64,000 nt of DNA from Leishmania mexicana MHOM/GT/2001/U1103 (Eukaryota > Euglenozoa > Kinetoplastea > Trypanosomatida > Trypanosomatidae): assembly GCF_000234665.1 (NCBI RefSeq), contig NC_018311.1:248001-312000 (forward strand), read 5' to 3'. This document shows positions 10,362-20,451 of the stretch, in pieces. Below the pieces are notes generated by a model. That model was not told the DNA's origin. It ran no database searches and saw only the letters and a list, made by a program, of their open reading frames with translations. Position 1 is the first letter of the stretch. Each line of letters starts with the position of its first letter. A program made the translations under genes and the position numbers.

Positions 10362-13300
10362 ATGCCCACCAAGCGGGGTAAGAGGATCGTCGACACCCGC
10401 CCGCAGTCGGTGGCGGACGGGGTGGGCAGCGTCCCTCTTTCGGTGGCATTGACCACCTCGGCTGAGCAGACAACGGCAACAGCCATGCCAACGTCGACGG
10501 CGGCCACAACTGCGACAGCAACGGTGACGACGCGAGGCGGCCGCGTCACAGTGTCGGGTGTGGAGAAGATCGAGGTGGCGGCACCGACGAATGACAGCAG
10601 CAGCGGGGCTATGCTCTCTGCAGCGGGACAGTTTAAGGTGCCGGCTGCCGTGCTGCAGCGCATTCAGGAGCTAGGCCTTTCTAAGGCGGCAGCGCAACCG
10701 ATCGGCACCGACGCCACCGCTTCTGCAACGGCGTCGGCGTCAGAGGCAGCCATTCGTGCCGCTGCGCCTGCGCCACTGCCCCCGGTGCCCTCCCCTACTC
10801 GTGGCAGCACTGGAGGTCGAGCCAGGGGTGCGAAGGCGTCGAGCAGTACCATGGAGGCGTCGCCTGCATCCTCTCCACGGTCTCCGGATTCGACCACAGA
10901 GACGTCCCAGCTCCCATGTACAGCACCAGAAGCCCTTCCTACCGCCGTCGAGGAGATAAGCGAGGCTGTTGTCTCGACTACGGTGGCAGCCCTTAAAAAG
11001 GCCCGCAGCAGCCACGCGCAGGATGATGGCAAGGAGACACTACTGCTGCCGAGGCAACAGAAGCCGGTGATTTTCTCGCGTCAATGGCGTCGACAGCTCT
11101 TCGCCGGCACCGCCTCGTCATCATTTCTCTCGGCGTCCGTCAAGCCGATCGCCGGCTCTACCATCGAGGGTGTACTGCGGGGCCACCGCCAGAGCATAGG
11201 CCGGCGTGTGCACGGGGACGTGAAGGAGGGCGGCTCCGACAGCGTCGCTGACGAGGAGGGAGATGGGGACGAGGAGGACGCGGCACCCTTTGGCAAGGCG
11301 AGTGTCATCAAGTTCAGCCACACCGAGGACGGCGACGGTGTGCCCGGCAGGCTTGCAGCCGCACCATCGAGTGGCGACTCCGGCGATGGAGTGGGCCGGC
11401 TCAGCGCCGAATCAGCATCCGTGATGCAGGCTATGGATGGCAGGGCAGTGTATGGCCCTCGTAACGGTGCGGCACTGCAGCCCTCGGTGGCGCTGACACG
11501 TCGGCAGCGGCATCAGCTACGGCAGCAGGCGCAGGAGGCGCGTGAGCACCACCGCGTGCGGCGTCACATGGCTGGCTTCGATCCGGACTTCCTGAGTCGG
11601 CAGGAGTCTCGGTTGCAGGTGCACAGGGAGTGTGACAGCAACGAGGATGGCGAGGACGAGGAGAGTGGCGCGGGCTCTTCGGTGGCGGAGACGGAGTACA
11701 GCGCATCATCCACGGAGGAGAGCGCCTCGCTCTCCTCCGTCAGCGGGGAGGGGGACGACGACGAAGCGGAGGAAGCTGAGGAGGGCGGAGACGTCGATGG
11801 CGACCTGTTAGACCCCTCCGCATCTGCGCCGCATGGAGACCTCAGTGCCGCCGGTGGCGCCGGGCTCGGCTCTGCGGAGTGTGCTGAGCACGGGCGCCAT
11901 GGACACGCACACGACAAGAGCGGTACGGCGGCGCCGCCTGCACGGATCGACGAGCTTGGCGACCGCGGCAGCAGCACGAGTCCGGTGGCTGCGCGTTCTC
12001 AGTTTTTCCAGTCGTTCTTTTTTGCGTGCCACGAGGACCGCATGCGCCGCAGTGGCTGCCACCACACCCTCGTCGGACTGCGCGAATCCGTCACCATCAA
12101 AGGACCGTGCGGCATCATCGGTTTGGGGCTTGGCGAGGTCTCTGTCAACGGCTTCTACCTTGGTCGCAAGCAACTGACCCTGTGGCACGAAGAGCACCGA
12201 GCGGTGCTGATGCCCATGAAGCGGCTCAAGACACGGCATGCGCAGGACATGGAGCTGCCCCAGTGGCCCCGCGTGCCGGCGCCTCCCTGGCCCCCTCGAA
12301 GTTTTTCGAAGGCCGCCGCTGCCGGAGAAAGCACCTCGACGGACGTTGGCGATGCCTTCGGACAGCCACTGAATCCTCTGTACTACCGTGGCGTGTGTGA
12401 TGCATCACGGGGCAGGACGTCTGCGGCGGTGAATGACACGCCCGCAGCACCCGCTGCTGCTGAGGGGCCGGACGAGGAGGAGGACTTTCTGCAGGCGCTG
12501 CAGTGGGACTGCGAGTCTGTGTTCGGGTCGGTGGACTGGGATTGGGTGGAGGCGACGGTGCAGAGCTGGCGCAATCTCTTTTCCAGCCAGCTGCCACCGA
12601 TCTTCTTGATCGCGCAGCCGCCCTCCTCCATGCGCCGGGATGGCGACGAAGGGCCAACGCGAAGGTTCTACCTCACCCGCAAGCGCGGTCGTCAGGACGG
12701 CGCTGCTGGTGGCAAGTCGAAGATGAACAAGAAGGGTGGCCTGTCGCAGGACGCCGCCACCGCCGAGCCGTCGAGCGCGTACATGGACATTCCGTCTTTT
12801 GTCGCCCACCGCAGCGAGCCGTCCGTGGATCTCGCCCTCGTGCCGAGCATTGTGCCGTCCATCGCGGCACAGGGCTGCGGCTCTGTCATGGTGCTGGGGT
12901 CTGCGAACATTGGAAAGTCGACGCTGTGCCGGTACTTGGCAAACGTCCTCCTCAGTCAGCACGGGCTCTGCTACTGGCTCGATCTCGATGTCGGGCAGCC
13001 CGAGTTCGGTGTCCCGGGCCAGCTGACGCTCTCCCTTGTGCGGCGTCCGCTGCTGCGCGCACACGACGCGAGCTGCGCTCAGGTTGTCGCGGCTTTCTTC
13101 ATCGGCGCCAACACAGCGGCGCCATGCCCGCTGACTGCGGCGAACGCACTGGCGGCTGTCTGTGCGCAGGCGCGAGCGGTGAGCAGAGAACATCCTGTGG
13201 TGGTGAACACGCATGGCTGGGTGCTGCAGACGGGACGCCGCGTCTCTGTCGAGGCACTGCGGCGTCTGCGACCACGCCAGGTAATTCACCTGCACAAGGC

Positions 13301-14456
13301 ACGGGAGGAGTTGTGGGTGCAGGACACGGCAGCCTTGCTGGATCCGCGCAACGGGCTGAACGCCGAGGTGGTGCAGCGCCGCTTCCTTGTTCGTCATAGC
13401 ACTGCCAGCTCTCCCGGCGCTTCTGCTTCTGCTTCTGCTGCTGTTGCTGAGAACAAGGATGGCCCTGCAGCGGGCTCGAAGAAGAACAGGATCAAGGGCT
13501 CGCCTCTCAGTAGCTCGACGCCTTCGGCGGCCTTGCTCTGTCGTCTCCCGTATCCGTACACTCATGGGGATGCTGTCCAGCTGCCTGCACCCTCAGACCG
13601 CGAGTCGCCGGTTTCGTCTCCCACGACCACGGACGAGCACAGATGGCGCGGCCAGGTTCACTCGGTTCGCGTGGACCGCGAGGAGACGTACTCGTCGATA
13701 GCGCGCATCAAGGCGACGAAAGGCAGCCGTGGACGGCAACAGCGGTGGGAGACGTACTTCTCGGCTCTGCTCCGCCACTACGCTGGCAGCACCGCCGCTG
13801 GCGCGAAGTCAGCGAGTGAAGGCCCGAACGCGGACAAAGAGCCCGAGACGACCCTCCTCGAGGCGCCGCTCTCGACACTGCACTCGATCGTGCTGGCCGA
13901 GCGTGATGAGAAGCTCGGCGATGTGTGTCTGGTGGAACCCGCACTGCCCTCCTCGTCCGCCGCAGAGGCAAAATCCCGTGCCACCGCTGCTGCTGCTGCT
14001 GCTGAGTGCCGGCGGAGCCGCCAAACGCACGCGGAGTTGGCAGCGGCGCTGGAGCACGCGGTAGTCGCCGTCCACTTCCACGCTCAACCCTCCGCTGTGG
14101 CGGCATACAGCCAGTCGAACGGCAGCGAAAGGTGTGGCGTCGTGCGCAGTCTTGCCTCTCTCCAAAACGGGTTTCCCGTGTCGTGCTACGGTGTTGTAGA
14201 GAGCGGCGAGCGGGAGCTCCTACACGGCGTCGAGGCGGCACAGCGGGAGAAGGATGGGAGCTCGCCGTGGCACAGTTCCGTCTCGGCTGGGTGGATTCGA
14301 ATCCGAGTGCCGCTGCGGCCAAGCGTCGTCGCAGCCATGCTCTCTAGCCCCGAGCGCGAACCTGCGGCTGCCGCCACCGAGTGGTGCACCCGCGTTTCCA
14401 TCGCCTATAGTGCCGCCTTGCGTAGCGACACCGCCTTCGTCGATACCTGGCGGTGA
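10362..14456 (+). CDS. GRC3: Grc3/NOL9-type polynucleotide 5'-hydroxyl kinase
   Basis: 1,364 residues. The Clp1/Grc3 family phosphorylates RNA 5'-OH ends; Grc3/NOL9 works with Las1 in ITS2 removal from pre-rRNA. Visible: Walker A GSANIGKST at residues ~846-854, and a Walker B/lid segment WLDLDVGQPEFGVPGQLTLS about 25 residues later, which is a diagnostic signature of the family. A probable N-terminal beta domain lies around residues 560-630. It is about twice the length of yeast Grc3 or human NOL9 because of long acidic Ser/Glu/Asp and Ala/Ser/Thr inserts, especially residues ~270-540 and several after the kinase core. The start at 10362 is preferred over 10167 because the likely acceptor AG lies between them. 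Grc3 is preferred over Clp1 because of the large N-terminal extension and lack of an obvious Clp1 C-terminal layout; that choice is moderately sure. Confidence 0.88.
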   Translation: MPTKRGKRIVDTRPQSVADGVGSVPLSVALTTSAEQTTATAMPTSTAATTATATVTTRGGRVTVSGVEKIEVAAPTNDSSSGAMLSAAGQFKVPAAVLQRIQELGLSKAAAQPIGTDATASATASASEAAIRAAAPAPLPPVPSPTRGSTGGRARGAKASSSTMEASPASSPRSPDSTTETSQLPCTAPEALPTAVEEISEAVVSTTVAALKKARSSHAQDDGKETLLLPRQQKPVIFSRQWRRQLFAGTASSSFLSASVKPIAGSTIEGVLRGHRQSIGRRVHGDVKEGGSDSVADEEGDGDEEDAAPFGKASVIKFSHTEDGDGVPGRLAAAPSSGDSGDGVGRLSAESASVMQAMDGRAVYGPRNGAALQPSVALTRRQRHQLRQQAQEAREHHRVRRHMAGFDPDFLSRQESRLQVHRECDSNEDGEDEESGAGSSVAETEYSASSTEESASLSSVSGEGDDDEAEEAEEGGDVDGDLLDPSASAPHGDLSAAGGAGLGSAECAEHGRHGHAHDKSGTAAPPARIDELGDRGSSTSPVAARSQFFQSFFFACHEDRMRRSGCHHTLVGLRESVTIKGPCGIIGLGLGEVSVNGFYLGRKQLTLWHEEHRAVLMPMKRLKTRHAQDMELPQWPRVPAPPWPPRSFSKAAAAGESTSTDVGDAFGQPLNPLYYRGVCDASRGRTSAAVNDTPAAPAAAEGPDEEEDFLQALQWDCESVFGSVDWDWVEATVQSWRNLFSSQLPPIFLIAQPPSSMRRDGDEGPTRRFYLTRKRGRQDGAAGGKSKMNKKGGLSQDAATAEPSSAYMDIPSFVAHRSEPSVDLALVPSIVPSIAAQGCGSVMVLGSANIGKSTLCRYLANVLLSQHGLCYWLDLDVGQPEFGVPGQLTLSLVRRPLLRAHDASCAQVVAAFFIGANTAAPCPLTAANALAAVCAQARAVSREHPVVVNTHGWVLQTGRRVSVEALRRLRPRQVIHLHKAREELWVQDTAALLDPRNGLNAEVVQRRFLVRHSTASSPGASASASAAVAENKDGPAAGSKKNRIKGSPLSSSTPSAALLCRLPYPYTHGDAVQLPAPSDRESPVSSPTTTDEHRWRGQVHSVRVDREETYSSIARIKATKGSRGRQQRWETYFSALLRHYAGSTAAGAKSASEGPNADKEPETTLLEAPLSTLHSIVLAERDEKLGDVCLVEPALPSSSAAEAKSRATAAAAAAECRRSRQTHAELAAALEHAVVAVHFHAQPSAVAAYSQSNGSERCGVVRSLASLQNGFPVSCYGVVESGERELLHGVEAAQREKDGSSPWHSSVSAGWIRIRVPLRPSVVAAMLSSPEREPAAAATEWCTRVSIAYSAALRSDTAFVDTWR

Positions 14457-14655
14457 CATGGCTCGCTTCGCTGGCTCTCCTCCCGCCCCGATCGTAAACT
14501 TGGCCCTCTCTTCTCCTTTGCCCCCTTATCCACCTGTGCTCTCTGCCTCTAGCGCCCGCGTGCGTGCGTGCGTGCGGAGGGTGTGTGTGTGTGGCGTCTG
14601 CCATGATGTGGGGAGGGGTTCGGCTGAGGGATGCATCGGCAGTGCTGCACACACA

Positions 14656-14738
14656 CATATATATATATACACGTACGTATAAAGGCTAATGGATGGACAG
14701 GTAACACCGTAACATATACCTATATTTATATATAGATA
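14656..14738 (+). repeat. AT-rich island with (AT)n tracts
   Basis: A run of alternating A/T (14656-14669) and a second A/T-rich stretch (14711-14738) stand out in a strongly GC-rich genome. Probably 3' UTR or spacer of the Grc3-like gene. Confidence 0.6.
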
Positions 14739-14920
14739 TGGACACTTATCCACGTGTACACCGCCGAGAGAAAGGGAGGCAAATGCGTGTGTGTATGTGG
14801 GGGGGGGAGGGGGCTGTGCAGAGTACGGTGACTCCAGCGTGGATGGGTCCTTCAAGACCCTCTGCAGAGGTAATCAGGGCGTGTCGAGAGAGGTGTGTGC
14901 AAGCACGTGTGTGTGGTGAC

Positions 14921-14969
14921 ACCACACCACACCACACCACACCACACCACACCACACACACACACACAC
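14921..14969 (+). repeat. Pentanucleotide ACCAC repeat running into (CA)n
   Basis: Seven tandem copies of the 5-base unit ACCAC (14921-14955) are followed directly by a short CA dinucleotide tract. Likely a polymorphic microsatellite. Confidence 0.85.
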
Positions 14970-15533
14970 GTCTGTCTCACCACTGTGTCTCCTTCGTCTG
15001 CTTGAAATAGCAACAGAAGTCCGCCCGAGACCTTCGACCAGATCACTGTGTGTGTGCTTGTGTGCGTGTGTACGTGTGTGTGTGTGCTTGTGTGTGTGTG
15101 TGTGTGTCTTCTCTGACACTCTCGCTCTCACGCGTACACACACACACACACACATTCAGCTACACGTACGTATATATGTGCGTGTACGTCCATCGTGCCC
15201 TAATGCTGCCCCCAAGCGCCATCCTATCTTCATGCTGCACAGGCTTCCGCACCTGCATCGCATCTCCTGTGTCCCTTTCTCCCATCCACCCCCCTTCTCC
15301 CAACGCATCGAGGTAGATCTTCCTGGGGGTCACGGTCATCGCAGCAGCCAAATACACAACATCAAGGGCACGCTGCACCATCCCTTCGCTCTGCTTCCTC
15401 CCTCCCTCTTCACTTGTGCTTCACGAGTACCACCTAAAACACACACACACACACGTACAACCGACTCACAGACCCCCTCACACGTCCTTCGCTCCACCCC
15501 ACGTGTGCACTGGGGTTGCCTTATATTATTCGT

Positions 15534-15662
15534 ATGCAGCTGACGTGCTCTCTGTGCGTACTGCGAGCAGCCCAACGAGGATCAGAAGACCCTTTCTTTT
15601 TCCTCGCATATATTTCTCTGCTGCTGTGTGGGCTTGTGTGGCGTCGCGATGGGCAGTCGTAG
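15534..15662 (+). other. Upstream ORF overlapping the Sel1-protein start
   Basis: An ATG at 15534 opens a 42-codon frame ending in TAG at 15660-15662. It overlaps the main ATG (15649) in another frame. Its peptide has a hydrophobic core (FFFLAYISLLLCGLVW). It is in the mRNA only if the acceptor is the AG near 15427, not the one at 15538-15539. Confidence 0.3.
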
Positions 15663-18600
15663 TGCCTCGTGTCGCGGGTGTCGCGGCGGTCAGCTGCGGC
15701 GCAGCCTTCTCTGGAGCATTGCGGTTGCCGTCGTGGTGCTTGCCATACTCGTAAGCGTCGCCACACCACCCGTTTTGGCTGAAACGGAGGATGATGCGTC
15801 ACGGCAGCCGATGGATGTCCGCGGCACAGAAACGATTGGCTCGATAGCGCATGCACCCGCGGCACATATAGGCGCACCGCATGACCCACCCACGGATAGC
15901 CCGCTTACACCGGCGGGCTCGGTGTTGCATCACGACGGCGGAGCATTGGGGGTATCAGCGTCCACGCGCCACCGGCAGGAGCCCTGCGAAGGAGCTGTAG
16001 GGCACTCATCTGAGCTGTGCACGGACACGGTATCAGCAGGAGGGGCTGCAGAGAGCGACAGTGTGTCGAGTTCTGCTTCTCTCCTCCCATCAGAGGCCTC
16101 GACAGAGGAGTCTGTCGTAGCGGAGCGCCACTGGTCTGAGCCGCCGCCGCTGCAACAAGAGGATGTGCCGAGCCAAGCATCACCACACGATGCCCGGCAC
16201 AGCGGCGAAGGAGGAGGCTGGCAACATCAGCAGCAGCAGGCGATAAAGCCGACAGACACTACGTCGTCACCTATTTACACAGACGACACAGGTGCCCCGT
16301 ACGCGGATGACGCACCTGCTGCAGCTCCGGCTACAAGGCCCGCCACTGCTTCCAGCAACGATGTCGGTGTAACCGCCGCTTCTGCTGATGCGGTGCCGGA
16401 GTGGAGAGCTTCTCCTCCTGCACCACCACCACCCGAGGACCTTGCTACACCAGCGCATTTAGATGAACCGCACGCGTTTGATGAGGCAGCTGCTTCCACC
16501 CTTGCATGGGAGGAACGGGGCTCACTGGCATCGCAGCAACCACAGGCGGAGGTGCAGGAAACATACGACCTGCCTCAGAAGCCAGCGGACGAGGTTTCAG
16601 ATGGCGCCGCCGGGGTGACCAAGGGCTGGGAGGCTCACCGAAGCACTGCGCCAGACCGCGCAAGTGACGCCGCTCAGGCGGAGAGCCAGTCGCCTTTCGA
16701 GGGGGATAGCCGGGAGCCGCACGAAGACCAGCAGGGCACTTTTCTCCACTGTGACGCGCACACCATTGCACAAAGCACGCCTGCGTGCGAGGCAGGGGAG
16801 AGGCAGCATGGGGCTGCCGCGGAGGCCGTGCAGCAGGAAGCCTCGTTAACATCCACACCCGAAGCGACGCCCGCCTCGCCGGAGGCACCGACGACGGGGA
16901 GCACCTCAGAAGAGCCGCAGCAGACATGGTCAGCTCACGCTCACGAGGTAGTGGAGGGCGGGGTGTCATTGGACGCCTCTTCTGTCCCGGAGGCGCAGGT
17001 GCAACCGGCGCCTGTGCACCTCGGAATGCACCAGCAGTGGACAGAAGGCCAAGAGGCTGGGGGCGATGGTGCCACGCATGGTGCATGTGACACTACGGCT
17101 GATGATGAGGTTCTCGGCGGCACTGGAGGTGCCTCGGTGGAGGAGTCGACTGCAGAGGAGCACGCAAGTTCTGCGGAGCCTGCCACGTGCGCGGCGACTG
17201 CGGAGGCGTCCGGGACGGGATGCTCTAGAGCGCTGCGCACCGACGACTCTCAGTCTGACGTCGTGGAAGCGGCGGCCGTTGTCACCGAGCAGGCACTTGC
17301 CGAGCGGCACGCGAACGGCGCCGGCCAAGACGGCGGTGATGCGCCGATAAGCTCTGAAGAGAGCAGTGAAGCTGCAGCCTATGCGCAGCCGATAGAGGGG
17401 CAGGCCGAGCGCGGCGACGCCACTCCTGTCGCAGATGTCGACACTATTAGTCATGAAGAGGGGGTGATAGGGTCGGAGGAGGCGGTCACCCAGGTTTGGG
17501 ATGGGCCAGATGACACTGCTGCTGCTGCTACGGCTGAGATTGCCCTCAAGGGGGAGACAGAGAGCGCTGCCAGAGAGGTTGCCGTTGACCTGGACGAGGT
17601 CGATGGTGATGGGCTGGAAAAGGACGAGGAGCAGCTTGCATCCTCTTCATCAGCCTTTGCCACTATCAGCGCGCCCGGTGGCAGCACCGCCACGCGGTAT
17701 CGTCGTGACAAACACGAAGTGCAGCACCCTCCATCCCCACCCCCGTCCCGACTCGCGCTCTCCTACCTCTACTACCACGCGCTGGAGGCCCTCTACGTGG
17801 ACGAGAACGTCACACTTTTCGTGCAGCGCGCCCGCGATGTGGCGCCGTACGGACATGCGCGGCTGAACTGGCTTCTCGGCGTGCTGCACGCCTACGGTGT
17901 CGGTGTCCCTCGCAGCGAGCGAGATGCGCTCATGTACTACTCCTTCGCCGCCATGGAGGCTGTCCCTGAGGCACACATGGCGCTCGGGTACCGCTACAAG
18001 CTGGGCCTCGGTGTCGTGGCGAGCTGCGAGAGCGCGCTGGCGCACTACCGCGAGGCGGCGGACGCGGTGGCTATGACGTACGATGGAACTGCCGCTGCCT
18101 CGGGCGGTGGTGCCGAGCCGATGACCGCTGGCGCGAAGACGGTTAGCAGCGGCAAGGGTGGCCACAGCGGGTCGATGTCCTTTTTCGCCTACCGCGACGA
18201 CGCCGCCGTGTCCGACATGCGCAAGCAGCGCCGGCTGGATCTGATCAGCCTCAAGTATCAGGCGGACGTTGGCAACGTGGATGCGCTGCTCACACTAGGG
18301 TACGTGCTCCTCAAGGGTGACTACCAGGTGGTGCGCGATGGCCGTCGCGCTGCCGCCTACTTTCAGACCGCCGCTCGAAAGGGTAGCGCACGAGCGCATG
18401 GAGCGCTGGGCCAGCTGTACATGGCCGGCGACCCTTCCATCAGTCCACCACTGCTGCCCGACCTGCGGCGGGCCCTCCACCACTTCCGCCTTGGCGCTCT
18501 GCAGAACGATGCGCTGTCCCTGAATGGGATGGGCTTCCTCCACGCTATAGGGTACCTCTATCAAGACAAGCAGCACAGCGCGACCGGCGCCGGCAGCAAC

Positions 18601-20451
18601 GCGACAAAGGCGCCGGGCAGTAGCGACGAGGCTGCGGCGCCGCCGTCGAACGGACCGCCGGACTTCGCGACGGCGGCGCAGTACTTCTACCGCAGCCACT
18701 GCGCTGAGGGACTGTACAACCTCGGGGTCCTTTTTCTGCACGGTCGCGGCGTGACGTCAGACAAGAAGCAGGCGCGTCGTCTCTTCGAAAGGGCGGCGAA
18801 GCAAGGCAGCGTGCTCGCGCAGTGGCAGCTAGCGAACATACTGAGCGAGGCCACCGAGGATGGTGGCGCCCTACCGGCGGCAGAGTGCGAGCGGGCACTG
18901 GCGCTGTACCAGCGCACCGCGTCCTTTGGCACTTGGCAGCACCGCGCGCCAGGCAGCCGCTACTCGGGTGGTGGCGCCGGCGTGGGCGCTGAGAATCCAG
19001 ATGTGCAGGGACAACAGGAGCGTCATGGCCAGGTGAAAGGGAAGGTGGGTGTCGACGGAGGCCGCGACGCACGGCTGCTGGAGGAGACGCGGGCCAGCCG
19101 CGTGCCATCGCAGGATGGCAGCGGGAGCGAGGACGATGGCGACGGCGCCGACGACGGCGATGGTGTGGACCGTCTCGACGGCTTTGTGCGGCCGCGATCG
19201 GAGGCTCAGTATCGAGTGCTGCTCGCCGGCATCCTTGACCGCCTGCACGCTGTGGAGGAGTCGCTGGTGTCCTCCGACGAGGACGAAGGCCCGACCACTA
19301 CGTCACTGGCTTCCTTCGTTGAGCTGCTCAGCCTGGCCGAGACGGGCGACGCGGCCGCTTCCTGGTTGGCCGTCCAGTACGTGGATGACTACCTTGAGGT
19401 GGCGGACACGCCACTGCCACATGGCAGGCACGCCGGCAAGGGCGGTGCGGTCCCTCTTTTTTGGCCTTTGACCTCCGCTCCAGGAGGGACGTCGCAGTAC
19501 CTCTCCGGCGAGGCGGCCACCAGTGCGCTGCTCTACCACCTGCTGCAGCGCACTGTGCTGCATCACACGCACACGCACACGACACTCGGGGCTGCGTATC
19601 TGCGCCTTGGCAACTTCTACTACTATGGCGAGTCCCCAGAGTACGGGGTGGACATGGAGCGTGCACTGGCGTACTACCGCATCGCTGGCGATCATCATCA
19701 TAACGCGCAGGCACTCTTCAATGTGGGCTTCATGTATCAGCTGGGCCTGCACAAGGCCCCTCGCGCGACGCGGGTGGTGCGGGGCATGTCTGCGCAGGAG
19801 GTGATGGAGCGTTCTGAGGTGGTGCGGCACTACACCAGCGCCTCGGTAGGGGCCGAGTGGAAGGTGCATTCAAACCCGCCCGAGTATCTGCGGGCATCGC
19901 CGGCCTCCCACCTCGCTCTCAAGGCCGCCGCAAGCGCGTGGAACCGTGCCAGCGCGGACCCGATGGCGCGAGGCGTCGACGTGTACCTCGCATGGAAGTA
20001 CTACACGGCTTCGCTTAGGCAAGAGGAGCGGGGTTCGATGGCGGTGCAGGTCGCCTTGGCGGTGCTCAACGTGCAGTGGTCTCTGCGACACTTCGGCATT
20101 TCTCGGCTTCTGCCGCAGTTGGAGTCGTCCGCGTCGCTTGTTGATTCACCTGCGGCCTCGGCCCACTCGGCATCCTCCATGGTGGAGGCAGGGACTGATG
20201 AAGTGGACGTCACGCTATCGACCGGTGCTGGGGGTGCGGATCGGGTGTATCAGGGCAAGCGCGACGTCCTTCACAGACCACTGAGCACGCTGACCACCAC
20301 GCTTCAAGTGATGTGGAACCGCCTCATAGAGAACGCCGTGGACGCTTCGGGGACGATGCTCTCATGGTACAAGCCGTTGGAGGACGCGGTGCTGTACGGC
20401 GCCATCTCCGTGGTTGTCATCGGGCTTCTTGTTCGACATCACGTGGCCTAG
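15649..20451 (+). CDS. Sel1-repeat ER membrane protein, Hrd3/SEL1L-like
   Basis: 1,600 residues. An N-terminal signal/anchor segment lies at residues ~20-46 (WSIAVAVVVLAILVSVA then PPVLA, a plausible cleavage region). Next come ~650 residues of acidic Ala/Glu/Ser/Thr low-complexity sequence, then Sel1/TPR-like repeats from ~700 to ~1,490. Repeat cores visible include AYGVGVPRSERDALMYY, GDYQVVRDGRRAAAYFQTAA, LYNLGVLFLHGRGVTSDKKQA and YYGESPEYGVDMERALAYY. A C-terminal membrane segment occupies the last ~22 residues (AISVVVIGLLVRHHVA). Signal, lumenal Sel1 repeats and a C-terminal anchor match Hrd3/SEL1L, the adaptor that feeds substrates to the Hrd1 ubiquitin ligase in ER-associated degradation. 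The long acidic insert is unusual. The ERAD role is inferred from this architecture. Confidence 0.85.
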   Translation: MGSRSASCRGCRGGQLRRSLLWSIAVAVVVLAILVSVATPPVLAETEDDASRQPMDVRGTETIGSIAHAPAAHIGAPHDPPTDSPLTPAGSVLHHDGGALGVSASTRHRQEPCEGAVGHSSELCTDTVSAGGAAESDSVSSSASLLPSEASTEESVVAERHWSEPPPLQQEDVPSQASPHDARHSGEGGGWQHQQQQAIKPTDTTSSPIYTDDTGAPYADDAPAAAPATRPATASSNDVGVTAASADAVPEWRASPPAPPPPEDLATPAHLDEPHAFDEAAASTLAWEERGSLASQQPQAEVQETYDLPQKPADEVSDGAAGVTKGWEAHRSTAPDRASDAAQAESQSPFEGDSREPHEDQQGTFLHCDAHTIAQSTPACEAGERQHGAAAEAVQQEASLTSTPEATPASPEAPTTGSTSEEPQQTWSAHAHEVVEGGVSLDASSVPEAQVQPAPVHLGMHQQWTEGQEAGGDGATHGACDTTADDEVLGGTGGASVEESTAEEHASSAEPATCAATAEASGTGCSRALRTDDSQSDVVEAAAVVTEQALAERHANGAGQDGGDAPISSEESSEAAAYAQPIEGQAERGDATPVADVDTISHEEGVIGSEEAVTQVWDGPDDTAAAATAEIALKGETESAAREVAVDLDEVDGDGLEKDEEQLASSSSAFATISAPGGSTATRYRRDKHEVQHPPSPPPSRLALSYLYYHALEALYVDENVTLFVQRARDVAPYGHARLNWLLGVLHAYGVGVPRSERDALMYYSFAAMEAVPEAHMALGYRYKLGLGVVASCESALAHYREAADAVAMTYDGTAAASGGGAEPMTAGAKTVSSGKGGHSGSMSFFAYRDDAAVSDMRKQRRLDLISLKYQADVGNVDALLTLGYVLLKGDYQVVRDGRRAAAYFQTAARKGSARAHGALGQLYMAGDPSISPPLLPDLRRALHHFRLGALQNDALSLNGMGFLHAIGYLYQDKQHSATGAGSNATKAPGSSDEAAAPPSNGPPDFATAAQYFYRSHCAEGLYNLGVLFLHGRGVTSDKKQARRLFERAAKQGSVLAQWQLANILSEATEDGGALPAAECERALALYQRTASFGTWQHRAPGSRYSGGGAGVGAENPDVQGQQERHGQVKGKVGVDGGRDARLLEETRASRVPSQDGSGSEDDGDGADDGDGVDRLDGFVRPRSEAQYRVLLAGILDRLHAVEESLVSSDEDEGPTTTSLASFVELLSLAETGDAAASWLAVQYVDDYLEVADTPLPHGRHAGKGGAVPLFWPLTSAPGGTSQYLSGEAATSALLYHLLQRTVLHHTHTHTTLGAAYLRLGNFYYYGESPEYGVDMERALAYYRIAGDHHHNAQALFNVGFMYQLGLHKAPRATRVVRGMSAQEVMERSEVVRHYTSASVGAEWKVHSNPPEYLRASPASHLALKAAASAWNRASADPMARGVDVYLAWKYYTASLRQEERGSMAVQVALAVLNVQWSLRHFGISRLLPQLESSASLVDSPAASAHSASSMVEAGTDEVDVTLSTGAGGADRVYQGKRDVLHRPLSTLTTTLQVMWNRLIENAVDASGTMLSWYKPLEDAVLYGAISVVVIGLLVRHHVA

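Larger units (their letters stand above)
14457..15648 (+). other. Intergenic spacer rich in microsatellites
   Basis: No gene. It contains AT dinucleotide islands (14656-14669 and 14711-14738), G-run 14799-14812, pentamer/CA repeat 14921-14969, TG repeats 15045-15107, CA repeats 15135-15154 and 15438-15454, and CT tracts near 15288-15303 and 15385-15423. Possible acceptor AGs for the next gene are near 15427 and 15539. A 42-codon upstream frame starts at 15534. Confidence 0.6.

Noticed and set aside
12405..13565. 386-codon - strand frame opposite the Grc3-like gene
   Set aside because: Antisense shadow of a well-supported gene with Walker motifs; Arg/His-rich shadow composition.
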